DNA of 64,000 nt from Algoriphagus mannitolivorans DSM 15301 (GCF_000429425.1 NZ_KE386903.1:7071-71070), one strand, 5' to 3'. Shown: positions 1 through 9,117, counted from the stretch's first letter. The notes: a model not told the origin generated them from the letters alone. Made by a program: numbers and translations.

Positions 1-55
1 CAATTCCTTAGATATGTAATAACCCATCCTAAGATCCTCCCTCGCTTTTTTCCTT

Positions 56-80
56 GGTACTTTTGAAGGCCAAAAGTACC
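56..80. repeat. GGTAC inverted repeat
   Basis: A perfect 10-base inverted repeat: arms GGTACTTTTG and CAAAAGTACC around the 5-base loop AAGGC. It shares its GGTACTTTT/AAAAGTACC arms with the hairpin at 417-444, so the two look like ends of one REP-like unit. Neither is followed by a proper T-tract next to a gene end, so a terminator role is less likely. Confidence 0.7.
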
Positions 81-369
81 CAAAAGCCTTGGCCCAAGCC
101 TAGACTTCAAATCGGCAAGCTTTCATTCCAAATTAGACCTTGGTTCGATTTGATTTTTGAGGTTCAATTCTTTCTAAAAATGGCCGGATCTCCCTCGCCC
201 ACTCGGGAGCTAGGCCATTTTCTTCACGAAAGAATTTTCACCTCAAAAACCGTCTATGCTTCAGGGCCGGCCTTCCAAACAAACTCCCTCCTATTTGAAT
301 GCTAAGATTTGAAAACGTGTGCGGTAGGAGGATTTGGCCGCGAGGTGTGGGTATGCCCTGCGCGGGGAA

Positions 370-444
370 CCCCGATCGCTATCGGGGCACATCTTGTCCC
401 GATACCTATCGGGATGGGTACTTTTTTATCAAGAAAAAAGTACC
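370..444. repeat. cluster of three short hairpins
   Basis: Three inverted repeats in a row. CCCCGAT/ATCGGGG lies at 370-387 with loop CGCT. TCCCGATA/TATCGGGA lies at 397-414 with a 2-base loop. GGTACTTTTTT/AAAAAAGTACC lies at 417-444 with loop ATCAAG. All arms are perfect. CCCGATA/TATCGGG palindromes and GGTAC hairpins are typical dispersed elements of Bacteroidota genomes (general knowledge). No flanking gene requires three terminators here. Confidence 0.7.
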
Positions 445-723
445 GTGAGAAAAGCCTAAAGTATTTTCCCTCAAGGCCAATGGGGGAAAATTCCCTTGGC
501 CTCAAAGCAACAGAATACCTATCTAATCAGAATTTACCTCCCTTCAAGCTCTGGTTTTAAAAGCAGAAAGATTTTACAATTCCTCTGTGACCTCTGTGGT
601 TAAAAAAAACAGATATCATGACCCTCTAACAAAAAGATCCCTAAAACATTTCCAATCCCTCTAAGCTCTTTTCCAAGGGGTATTTGCGCCTAATGGGACT
701 TTACCCCTTTTTATTAAGCTCCT

Positions 724-1197
724 TTATTTCTCGTACTCAATCTTCCTGATTTTCCAGGTCATCTGCATGACGGGAGTTTGGACCAGCACTTCGTCGCCTA
801 CTTCTTTTTTCAGCAGGGCCTGAGCCATAGGAGAATCGATGGAGATGTAATCCCTGCGTTCGATGATCTCCTCTCCTCCCACGATGCGGATGCGGATCTT
901 ATGTCCTTTGGCATTCTCGATCTCCACCCATGCTCCAAAAAGCACTTTTCCCTCCTGAAAGGGAGCATAAGAAATTACCTTCAGGTCATCGATGCATTTT
1001 CGCAGGTAGTGGACCCGTTTGTCAATTTCCCTTAATCTTTTTTTGTTGTAATGGTAATCGGCGTTTTCCGAGCGATCTCCCAAACTTGCCGCCCAGGCTA
1101 CTTTTTGGGTAATTTCCGGGCGCTCCACCTTCCAGAGATGATCGAGTTCGGCCTTGAGCTTTACCAATCCTTCTGGAGTAATCCACATCGTTTTCAT
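724..1197 (-). CDS. greB: transcription elongation factor GreB
   Basis: GreA/GreB-family factor that enters the RNA polymerase secondary channel and stimulates cleavage of backtracked transcripts. The 157-residue length matches the family. Residues 1-75 form the N-terminal antiparallel coiled coil. Its tip carries GDRSENADYHYNKKR, with the two acidic residues D41 and E44 that position the catalytic metal. Residues 80-157 form the FKBP-like C-terminal domain. The Y-x-Y-N-K-K-R-L-R-E-I-D pattern after the tip is GreB-like rather than GreA-like. It is transcribed alone toward the repeat region. The ATG at 1197 gives the standard N-terminus (MKTMWITPEG). Family call is firm; the GreB versus GreA distinction slightly less so. 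Confidence 0.93.
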   Translation of the reverse strand: MKTMWITPEGLVKLKAELDHLWKVERPEITQKVAWAASLGDRSENADYHYNKKRLREIDKRVHYLRKCIDDLKVISYAPFQEGKVLFGAWVEIENAKGHKIRIRIVGGEEIIERRDYISIDSPMAQALLKKEVGDEVLVQTPVMQMTWKIRKIEYEK

Positions 1198-1496
1198 TTC
1201 GGTAATTCGGGTTGTATGGGCGAAAGGGTTTCTTGACTTTTTCTTAGAATAAGTCTGGAACCCAATTCCAAAAAAAGGGCAAATGTGTCAAATTCCCAAT
1301 CGAAATTCCTATTTGCCTTTTGCTTCTTGCCTCTTGCCATTTACCTCTTCCCTATTGAAGAATAAATCCACTCAACTGGATTTGTAATCCACCCTAAAAA
1401 GTCTAATTTCCGCCGCATTCTTAAAAATTCCCCGATAATTATTCAGCTTGGGAATAACCCTGTCCGTTATTGCCTATTACATAGCCTAGAGAAAAG
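1198..1496. other. intergenic between divergent genes, partial TTTGCC repeat
   Basis: This spacer separates greB (minus) from the methyltransferase gene (plus), so it must hold both promoters, but I see no clear TAnnTTTG box for either. Positions 1308-1352 are a low-complexity run of TTTGCC/TTGCC/TTACC words. It matches the pyrimidine-rich core of the repeats at 2281-2410, 4685-4880 and 5405-5605. Confidence 0.5.
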
Positions 1497-2081
1497 ATGT
1501 TTTTATTTACCTATTTCCTGCTCTACTTTCTGCTTGTGTTTGTAGTAAGATCTGTTCTACTTTGGAAAAAGACAGGGATTAACCCATTGACTTTCAACAA
1601 GACTGATGATGCCCATGGATTCAACGGGAAGGTATTTACCGTAATTTCAATTATAGAACTGCTTGTTGTGGGGATATATGCCTTTCAGCCAGATTGGTAT
1701 CAATACCTGCTTCCTTTTTGGTATTTGGAAAACCCCATCCTTCAAAAAATCGGATGGGGCCTCCTTATTTTATCCTTAGTGGTCGTTTGGATAGCCCAAA
1801 CCCATATGGCAAATTCCTGGAGAATAGGCATTGACGAGTCCAACAAAGCAGAATTGGTAACCCATGGACTGTTCTCCGTTTCCAGAAATCCCATTTTTCT
1901 GGGGATTATGATCGCCAACATTGGGCTTTTTATGGTCATCCCGAATGCTTTTACCCTATTGATAATTTCACTGTCCACCATCAGCATCAACACCCAAATA
2001 CGACTTGAAGAAGTTTTCCTAAAACAAGAATTTGGAAAAGATTACGAGGCATATTCCCAAAAAGTCAGGAGGTGGATCTAA
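1497..2081 (+). CDS. isoprenylcysteine carboxyl methyltransferase-like membrane methyltransferase
   Basis: A 194-residue integral membrane protein of the ICMT/phospholipid methyltransferase superfamily, which uses S-adenosylmethionine within the membrane; the substrate in bacteria is usually unknown. About four to five hydrophobic segments are visible, at roughly residues 1-22, 50-68, 85-105 and 128-155. The family signature lies in the C-terminal half: HGLFSVSRNPIFLG followed by E-E-V-F-L-K-Q-E-F-G-K-D-Y-E-A-Y and a terminal VRRWI, the SAM-binding region of this fold. The gene stands alone on its strand. The start ATG directly precedes the first membrane segment. Family call is secure; substrate cannot be told. 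Confidence 0.8.
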   Translation: MFLFTYFLLYFLLVFVVRSVLLWKKTGINPLTFNKTDDAHGFNGKVFTVISIIELLVVGIYAFQPDWYQYLLPFWYLENPILQKIGWGLLILSLVVVWIAQTHMANSWRIGIDESNKAELVTHGLFSVSRNPIFLGIMIANIGLFMVIPNAFTLLIISLSTISINTQIRLEEVFLKQEFGKDYEAYSQKVRRWI

Positions 2082-2463
2082 AAATATTTCCGCACATTAT
2101 TACTCTAAGGTTTAACAAGCTTGACTTTTGACAGTTCAAAAGCCATTTTTTTTCCCTAATCGCTTGCTGTCTCGAGAGAAATTAATCCCTCTCCAATTCT
2201 AACTATTAAGAATCAACGAAAAATCAACTAACCAAACCCCTTACCAGATAAGGAGAAGTTTGGGTCCCGGAAGAGTTATTCCCATAAACCCTTTGGTTGC
2301 TGTTTTGGGTTAATCTATTTGCTTTTTGCCTTTTGCTTATTGCCCATTGCCCTTTCCTCATTGCTCATTGCCATTTGCTCATTGCCCTTTGCTCTTTGCC
2401 TTTGCCTCAATCCCAACGAATTTTACCCATAGGATTATGCACGAATGAAGCCTAAATTGATAT
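2082..2463. other. intergenic with TTTGCC-rich repeat copy
   Basis: No gene seen. The first half is unremarkable AT-rich sequence. The second half is a copy of the dispersed repeat listed at 2281-2410. It directly precedes the reductase gene at 2464. Confidence 0.5.
2281..2410 (+). repeat. TTTGCC-rich dispersed repeat, copy A
   Basis: The segment beginning CCCATAAACCCTTTGG and running through GGGTTAATCTATTTGC aligns with the repeats at 4685-4880 and 5405-5605 (AATAAATCCCTTGG ... GGCTTGATCTATTTGC). It then continues as about a dozen degenerate TTTGCC, TTGCTC and TTGCCC words. Similarity is visible by eye but imperfect, so this is an older or more diverged copy. Confidence 0.6.
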
Positions 2464-3105
2464 ATGGGAAAATTGAAAATATTAATCATTGGCGCAAGTG
2501 GAAAAACCGGCATTGAACTGGTCAAACAAGGACTCGAAAGAGGCCATGAAGTCACAGCTTTGGTTCGAAATCCGGCTGATTTTAAATTGTCAGATCCCAG
2601 GTTGAAAGTCCTCCAAGGGAATGTCCTAGACCCCGAGAGCCTTCAAAGGGCAATTTCCGGTCAAGATGCCATACTTTCAGCTTTGGGACACAAACGATTT
2701 ATTATCCCCAGTAGCATCCTGTCCGAAGGAACAAAAAACATGATCCAAGCCATGGAGAAAAGTCAAGTCAAGCGGCTGGTTTGCATCACTTCTTTGGGAG
2801 TCAATGACAGCAGATTTAAGCTTGGACTTTACTACACCCTTTTTACCATTCCTTTTATCCTTCTTTTTTACTTTTTGGATAAAGCCAAGCAAGAAAAGCT
2901 GATCATGAACAGCGATTTGGACTGGACCATTGTTCGCCCAGGCCAACTCACCAATGGGAAAAAACGAGCCAAGATCCATCATGGCACCCATGTGGGCAAC
3001 TATATCCTCACCAAAATGATTTCCAGAGCCAGCGTGGCAAATTTCATGTTAAACCAATTAGAGGATGATTTTTATCTGAAAAAAGCGGTTGGAATCATAA
3101 ACTAG
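2464..3105 (+). CDS. NAD(P)-binding Rossmann-fold reductase, NmrA/atypical SDR type
   Basis: A 213-residue protein with a single NAD(P)-binding domain. The nucleotide-binding loop GASGKTG is at residues 10-16, followed by the acidic and basic pattern of the second beta strand (ALVRNP) and D-V-L-D-P around residues 52-57. This is the layout of atypical short-chain dehydrogenases related to NmrA, biliverdin reductase B and YwnB-like proteins. A central WTIVRPGQLTNG segment is characteristic of the same group. The substrate is not predictable. The gene is monocistronic, with the insertion sequence starting about 120 bp downstream. Confidence 0.8.
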   Translation: MGKLKILIIGASGKTGIELVKQGLERGHEVTALVRNPADFKLSDPRLKVLQGNVLDPESLQRAISGQDAILSALGHKRFIIPSSILSEGTKNMIQAMEKSQVKRLVCITSLGVNDSRFKLGLYYTLFTIPFILLFYFLDKAKQEKLIMNSDLDWTIVRPGQLTNGKKRAKIHHGTHVGNYILTKMISRASVANFMLNQLEDDFYLKKAVGIIN

Positions 3106-3175
3106 AACCGCCAGCTATTCTATTTCTTCCAAGGAAAACCCTCGAATTGGTGCTGCCTGCCAGATACAATCCTAT

Positions 3176-3227
3176 CATTTGCACATTTGCCTTTTTCCCT
3201 TTGCGTCTCCCCGTCTTTGCGAGAAAT
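3176..3227 (+). repeat. partial TTTGCC repeat truncated at the IS left end
   Basis: A short TTTGCC/TTTCCC run is followed by GTCTTTGCGAGAAAT, which resembles TCATCTTTGCGAGAGAAG in the complete repeat copy at 5405-5605. The similarity stops exactly where the left inverted repeat of the insertion sequence begins (3228). The element may therefore have inserted into a copy of this repeat. Confidence 0.45.
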
Positions 3228-3265
3228 GACTTGTCCTGGAATGAGTTTACGCAATGTAAACTTCA

Positions 3266-3685
3266 ATGAAACGACAAAAAGAAAAAAAGGCACGAGGAAT
3301 TGGATCCTTGAGTTGGGCAGAACGAGAAGAAATGATCAAGGAGTATCTTTCTGGAAATTACTCTAAAGTTGAAATTTGGAGGAAGTATACCGGTCAAACT
3401 GTAGAACACGGGAAAATGCTTCACTGGATGCGGATGTTAGGTTATTCTGATCGAATCGAAAATCCAATTAAAAGACGATTATCTTTAGATTCTACTAAAC
3501 AAGAACGATCAGTTTTGGCTACCGACGACAATCCGCAGGATCCCAAAGACCTTCAAAAACGCATTAAAGAACTGGAGCGTCAGCTTGAGAATGCCCAGCT
3601 GAAAGCCGAAGGCTATGAGCTGATGATCGAAATTGCAGAAAAGGAATTGAAAATTCCGATCAGAAAAAAGTCCGACACCAAGTAA
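3266..3685 (+). CDS. IS3-family transposase OrfA
   Basis: A 139-residue DNA-binding subunit. Residues 15-60 form a helix-turn-helix domain (SLSWAEREEMIKEYLSG ... KVEIWRKYTG), and residues 95-128 form a leucine-zipper-like coiled coil (QKRIKELERQLENAQLKAE), as usual for OrfA. The last codons run through the slippery sequence A-AAA-AAG at 3664-3670. Ribosomes that shift there continue into OrfB; those that do not end at 3685 with the tail SDTK. The unshifted product is known in this family to regulate transposition. The start ATG lies 38 bp inside the left end. Confidence 0.9.
   Translation: MKRQKEKKARGIGSLSWAEREEMIKEYLSGNYSKVEIWRKYTGQTVEHGKMLHWMRMLGYSDRIENPIKRRLSLDSTKQERSVLATDDNPQDPKDLQKRIKELERQLENAQLKAEGYELMIEIAEKELKIPIRKKSDTK
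3664..3670 (+). other. programmed -1 ribosomal frameshift heptamer
   Basis: A-AAA-AAG lies exactly in the reading phase needed for -1 slippage: orfA reads AGA AAA AAG. After slipping one base back, the ribosome reads GTC CGA CAC in the orfB frame with no intervening stop. The resulting OrfAB fusion would be about 443 residues. This is the classic IS3-family signal (as in IS911). Confidence 0.8.
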
Positions 3686-3747
3686 TTACCACCTTAAAGG
3701 AAAGGCATCAGCGACAGGCTCTGAGTCGTTTATGTTTATTATTTGGT

Positions 3748-4596
3748 ATGACCAGACAGGCTTATTACCAGCACTATTGGCAAAAAGAAGAAACCAGCTT
3801 TGAGCAGGAGCTGGTGATCAAAGAAGTGTTACGAATCAGAAAAACCCATAAAAAAATGGGTTGCCGTAAGCTTCTGGTGAAGCTGGAAGTCTTCATGTTC
3901 GATCACCAGATCAAGATGGGTAGAGATGGGTTGTTTGATCTTTTGGCAGCAAATCAGTTGTTGATTCGCCGCCGAAACAGACGGGTAACTACAACTTATT
4001 CAAGTCATTGGCTTCGAAAATATCCCAATCTGATCCGTGAGTTTGTTGCTGATGGAATCCATCAGTTATGGGTTAGCGACATTACTTATTGGGGGTTTAA
4101 GGATAAGTTTCTATACATCAGTTTTGTAACCGATGTGTTCTCACATAAAATTATAGGCTACCATCTGAGTGAATCGCTGGAAGCTGAATCATCCATCCAT
4201 GCCCTTCAAATGGCTTTGGATCAGTTAAAAAAACCAGTAGAAGGCTTGATCCATCATTCAGATCGAGGAATTCAATATTGCTGTAAAGAGTATGTCAAGC
4301 TATTACAGGACAATAGTATAGCGATTAGTATGACCGAAAACGGAGATCCGTTAGAAAACGCATTGGCTGAACGAATCAATGGAATTATAAAAGGAGAATA
4401 CCTGGATTGCTATGAAGTGAATTCCATTCAAGAAGCCAAGGAGTTGCTTTCCCAAGTGGTCAACCTCTACAACCGAGAAAGACCTCACATGAGTATAGGC
4501 AACAAAACACCTGAAGAAGTCCACCAAACCAATCAAAAATCAGATCGATTGTGGAAAAACTATTATCCCAAAAACCGTACACTTGTAAACCAATAA
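3748..4596 (+). CDS. IS3-family transposase OrfB (DDE integrase)
   Basis: Retroviral-integrase-type catalytic subunit. Counted from the ATG at 3748, the catalytic residues are D111 (WVSDITYW), D172 (HHSDRGIQY) and E208 (NALAERING). The second aspartate and the glutamate are separated by 35 residues, the canonical D-D(35)E spacing. An HTH_21-like segment precedes the core at about residues 20-75. The frame is open further upstream to the frameshift site at 3670, adding a coherent stretch (VRHQVITTLKERHQ) typical of the start of OrfB. The working product is therefore probably the OrfAB fusion, with 3748 only an internal ATG. Confidence 0.92.
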   Translation: MTRQAYYQHYWQKEETSFEQELVIKEVLRIRKTHKKMGCRKLLVKLEVFMFDHQIKMGRDGLFDLLAANQLLIRRRNRRVTTTYSSHWLRKYPNLIREFVADGIHQLWVSDITYWGFKDKFLYISFVTDVFSHKIIGYHLSESLEAESSIHALQMALDQLKKPVEGLIHHSDRGIQYCCKEYVKLLQDNSIAISMTENGDPLENALAERINGIIKGEYLDCYEVNSIQEAKELLSQVVNLYNRERPHMSIGNKTPEEVHQTNQKSDRLWKNYYPKNRTLVNQ

Positions 4597-4981
4597 AAGG
4601 ACTAAGAGAAATAGTAAATCAGTATCAGGATTTAAACACTAACCTGTAAACTATTTTCAGGACGAGTCAAAATTAACCAATCCCCCTTACCCCTTTCCTG
4701 AAAGAGGGAGTTTGAGGCGTTGAATAATCTTGCCAATAAATCCCTTGGTAAAAACGATTTTGGCTTGATCTATTTGCCATTTGCCTTTTGCACTTTGTCC
4801 CTTGCGCCTTTTGCTCTTTGCAAGAAAAGCAATCCCTATGTGCCAATGTGGTTCAATTCTCTTTTTCCCTTTGCCTTTTGCTTTTTGCCACTGGTATCTT
4901 TGGTAATTGCACCCAGACTTTAGGTTAAGGAATATTTAAACCTGAAAAAGTATTTTTCGTTAGTCCTGAAAAAAAAACATA
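4597..4981. other. IS right end and dispersed repeat, no gene
   Basis: Positions 4597-4668 are the right end of the insertion sequence. The rest is mostly repeat copy B (4685-4880), followed by about 100 bp of plain sequence that must carry the promoter of the lipoprotein gene. An open frame crossing the repeat is discussed as rejected. Confidence 0.55.
4685..4880 (+). repeat. dispersed ~190-bp repeat, copy B
   Basis: An imperfect direct repeat of 5405-5605. Shared blocks in order are a CCTTTCCTGAAAG hairpin with flanking GGGAGTTTGAGGCGTTG, then AATCTTGCCAATAAATCC, GGCTTGATCTATTTGC, a TTTGCC-rich stretch, and finally AAGCAATCCCTATGTGCC and AATGTGGTTCAATTCTC. The conserved outer blocks and diverged pyrimidine-rich centre argue for a mobile or recombining repeat, not a gene. 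Together with copy C it brackets the lipoprotein gene at 4982-5395. Confidence 0.85.
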
Positions 4982-5395
4982 ATGAGGAGCTTATTTATAC
5001 TTTTTTTACTTGGTCTTTTATTCTCCTGTACAGAGAAAGCAGAAGATACCCGCAGTGATAAATTTCTTATTCAAACTCTGACCAGTGAGCCATGGAAGCT
5101 CGAGCTTTTCAAGGAAAATGGACTAGACCGAGTTGGGCCTTTCGAAGATGTCAATTTTGTTTTTCTGTCCATAGGTCGGGTAGAAGTCTACCGAGGCACC
5201 CAATTGCTGGGAGAAGGTACTTGGAAGACCAAAACAGCCAATCAGCGTGTAGAATTTGAACTTTCCTTTGGGGACAACCCAAACTTCATGGAACTCAATG
5301 GAGAATATTACCAGACTTTTTTAACCAACAGCAGGCTTATGTTCAGGGAAATCAATGTAAAAACAGACAAACAAATCAGTTTTAAACGCTTGTAA
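4982..5395 (+). CDS. small lipoprotein, possibly lipocalin-like
   Basis: A 137-residue secreted lipoprotein. The N-terminus MRSLFILFLLGLLFSC is a signal peptide ending in a lipobox with C16 as the lipidated residue. The mature part has W-K-L near residue 40, a G-R-V-E-V-Y strand and an E-G-T-W-K turn. This W-K-L...G-x-W layout is common in Bacteroidota lipocalin-like proteins, but the assignment is only suggestive. The gene stands alone and is flanked on both sides by copies of the dispersed repeat, so it may be a cassette-like insertion. Function unknown. Confidence 0.7.
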   Translation: MRSLFILFLLGLLFSCTEKAEDTRSDKFLIQTLTSEPWKLELFKENGLDRVGPFEDVNFVFLSIGRVEVYRGTQLLGEGTWKTKTANQRVEFELSFGDNPNFMELNGEYYQTFLTNSRLMFREINVKTDKQISFKRL

Positions 5396-5404
5396 TAACC
5401 GTCG

Positions 5405-5605
5405 CCCCCTAAGCTCCTTTCCTGAAAGGGGGAGTTTGAGGCGTTGAATAATCTTGCCAATAAATCCCTTGGTAAACACGTTTTTGGCTTGATCTATTTG
5501 CACTTTTCCTCTTGCACTTTGCCTTTTGCACCTTGTCATCTTTGCGAGAGAAGCAATCCCTATGTGCCAATGTGGTTCAATTCTCTTTTTTCAATTGCTT
5601 TTGCC
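5405..5605 (+). repeat. dispersed ~190-bp repeat, copy C
   Basis: Same block order as copy B (4685-4880). It includes the stem CTCCTTTC/GAAAGGGGGAG near its start and ATCTTTGCGAGAGAAGCAAT near its end. The latter resembles the TTTGCGAG...GAAGCAATC type of dispersed bacterial repeat. Confidence 0.85.
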
Positions 5606-5624
5606 CAAATCCCTCATTACCTCA

Positions 5625-5646
5625 AAATACCCTAAATAGGGTATTT
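5625..5646. promoter_or_regulatory. 22-bp palindrome upstream of a membrane-protein gene
   Basis: Perfect arms AAATACCCTA and TAGGGTATTT around AA, centred about 90 bp before the ATG at 5727. There is no trailing T-tract, so an operator for a dimeric repressor is more plausible than a terminator, but no regulator is known. Confidence 0.4.
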
Positions 5647-5726
5647 CTAGGAATTCAAAAATCAGGTTTATTGGGATTCCCATTTTTTAAAAGGGAACAA
5701 AAACATCAACCTAAACAACCCAAACT

Positions 5727-6194
5727 ATGCAAGAACAAAACTTCACCGATTCCTCTGAGCAAATCTCCAAACCTGACTTAGTCATCCCGAGAACCTCTCT
5801 TTACCTACTGATGGAAACCGCCAAATGGGGGAAATTCCTTTCCATTGTGGGGTTTGTATTTGTGGGAATAGTCTTGATCATGGCCTTCGGTTTTGGGTAT
5901 ATTTTTAATCAAATCCAGTCAGAATTGGCTCAAAGTACGCCTGTGCCCCTAGGTCCTATGATGACGGGAATTTACCTTTTGATGGCTGTCCTTTATTTTT
6001 TCCCATGCTTATACCTTTATCGGTATTCCCGAAAAACCAAAACTGCGGTACTAGAGAGGGATCAAATTCAATTAACCGAAGCTTTAGCAAATCAAAAGTC
6101 ACTTTATAAATTCATGGGAATCCTGACTATAGTCGGATTGTGCTTTTATGCTTTTATTTTCCTGTTTGCCGCAGCCGGAGCCATGATTTCGTAA
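5727..6194 (+). CDS. small three-helix membrane protein, DUF5362-like
   Basis: A 155-residue membrane protein. A polar N-terminus (residues 1-28) precedes METAKWGKFLSIVGF, then hydrophobic segments at about 38-62, 78-98 and 128-155. The ETAKWGKFL-x-I-V-G-F pattern before the first helix, and a charged segment between helices 2 and 3 (YRYSRKTKTAVLERD), are what I associate with the DUF5362 family of Bacteroidota. Function is unknown. A perfect palindrome lies just upstream. Membrane topology is certain; the family name is from memory and less so. Confidence 0.6.
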   Translation: MQEQNFTDSSEQISKPDLVIPRTSLYLLMETAKWGKFLSIVGFVFVGIVLIMAFGFGYIFNQIQSELAQSTPVPLGPMMTGIYLLMAVLYFFPCLYLYRYSRKTKTAVLERDQIQLTEALANQKSLYKFMGILTIVGLCFYAFIFLFAAAGAMIS

Positions 6195-6398
6195 TTCTCT
6201 AAATTGATTAGAAATCCCCATTGAAATCATTCCCCTTTTGATTTCAAAGAATATTTATGGACAGGGTTTAAAACTCCTTTAACTCGTAAGAACATCTTCC
6301 TAAATTGAAAACTTCAATCGTCTTTTCAGTTTCTTGATTTTTCCAAAAGGGGAATAGAAGAGCAATTCAATGTTTTATCCATCTAATTTTTCACACCA

Positions 6399-6683
6399 AT
6401 GCAAATAAGCCTTGACCGGAAAAAATTTATTCCAGATCCAACCCATCCAACTATCTTTCCTTGGGAAGATGTCATGGATTGTTTTGATCAATCTTTAAAA
6501 AATGAGGATTTCGAACATCATCAAAAATGTCCAAAATGCAATCGTCCGGCTGAATACCTAGCCTGGATTGAGTTCTGTAGTCCTAAATGGACCTGGGAAA
6601 ATCTATGTGGAAGAAAAGGTCCACTATCCATCTGCCCCGATTGTAAAATTCAGGTGAGTTTTTGGTCCACCATAATCAGTTGA
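6399..6683 (+). CDS. hypothetical protein with zinc-ribbon-like cysteines
   Basis: A 94-residue soluble protein I do not recognise. It has CPKC near residue 45 and CPDC near residue 83, a spacing consistent with one structural zinc site (two C-x-x-C knuckles), plus two further cysteines between them. It is rich in tryptophan around the first knuckle (LAWIEF...KWTWENL). The gene is convergent with katG and shares the hairpin terminator at 6702-6738. Initiation at the ATG at 6399 is the only convenient choice. Confidence 0.55.
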   Translation: MQISLDRKKFIPDPTHPTIFPWEDVMDCFDQSLKNEDFEHHQKCPKCNRPAEYLAWIEFCSPKWTWENLCGRKGPLSICPDCKIQVSFWSTIIS

Positions 6684-6701
6684 AAGCTTTTCGATAAAAC
6701 T

Positions 6702-6738
6702 AAAAAAGCGGCCCGATTTCGAGCCGCTTTCCATTTTT
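6702..6738. terminator. bidirectional terminator
   Basis: Stem AAAGCGGC/GCCGCTTT (6705-6712 and 6723-6730) with a 10-base loop. It is flanked by A-rich sequence on the left and T-rich on the right, so it can end both the zinc-ribbon gene (plus) and katG (minus). Confidence 0.8.
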
Positions 6739-6751
6739 TATGAGGATTGGA

Positions 6752-9013
<2,262 letters not shown>

Positions 9014-9087
9014 TTAATTTTTTTTCCGATAGATAAAACCTATGACCCTTTCTTATTCTAGGAAAAAATTGGTTTCTAAAAAGAAAA

Positions 9088-9117
9088 AACCTCATTCCTG
9101 ATAGGTGGAGTGAGGTT
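9088..9117 (-). terminator. terminator of the Pycsar-type membrane protein gene
   Basis: On the minus strand AACCTCACTCC pairs with GGAATGAGGTT (one mismatch) around an 8-base loop and is followed by a T-rich run. It lies 45 bp after the stop of the 9162-9740 gene and upstream of katG. Confidence 0.7.

Larger units (their letters stand above)
1..723. other. intergenic, REP-like hairpin region
   Basis: No convincing gene lies here. The stretch holds several strong inverted repeats (entries at 56-80 and 370-444) and a looser TTTTCCC/GGGGAAAA pair near 468-491. Short open frames exist, but their predicted proteins consist of repeat-derived strings such as PIPIGIG and PIAIG with no recognisable domain, so I treat the region as non-coding repeat DNA downstream of the minus-strand greB gene. 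Confidence 0.6.
3228..4668 (+). mobile_element. IS3-family insertion sequence, complete
   Basis: About 1.44 kb, the usual size for IS3 elements. It contains overlapping-frame orfA and orfB with an intact DDE catalytic triad. Imperfect terminal inverted repeats are visible: 3228-3250 (GACTTGTCCTGG...GTTTAC) and the reverse complement of 4646-4668 (GACTCGTCCTGA...GTTTAC), matching at 19 of 23 positions. Flanking bases are GAAAT on the left and AAAAT on the right, so a perfect target duplication is not evident. No frame is broken apart from the programmed frameshift, so the copy looks potentially active. Exact ends may be off by a few bases. Confidence 0.85.
5396..5726. other. intergenic: repeat copy C and a long palindrome
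   Basis: Contains repeat copy C (5405-5605) and a perfect palindrome (5625-5646). No gene is seen, although an open frame crosses the repeat in parallel with the one in copy B. Confidence 0.55.

Noticed and set aside
54-305. Open frame of 83 residues on the plus strand
   Set aside because: Lies in repeat DNA, lacks any recognisable motif, and begins inside the 56-80 hairpin.
302-505. Open frame on the minus strand encoding strings such as PIPIGIGTRCAPIAIG
   Set aside because: It reads through the CCCGATA and GGTAC hairpins; no domain, and it is typical spurious translation of REP-like DNA.
3748-4596. OrfB as an independently translated protein from 3748
   Set aside because: The orfB frame is open upstream to the in-phase slippery heptamer, with a coherent N-terminal extension, so the fusion product is the more likely transposase.
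4720-5635. Two parallel open frames, at 4720-4923 and 5444-5635, with similar products (MNNLANKSLGK...)
   Set aside because: Both start at TTG codons and come from the two repeat copies. The repeats keep the same length by common origin, the central part diverges freely, and the compositions are low-complexity. I judge them repeat-derived, not genes.
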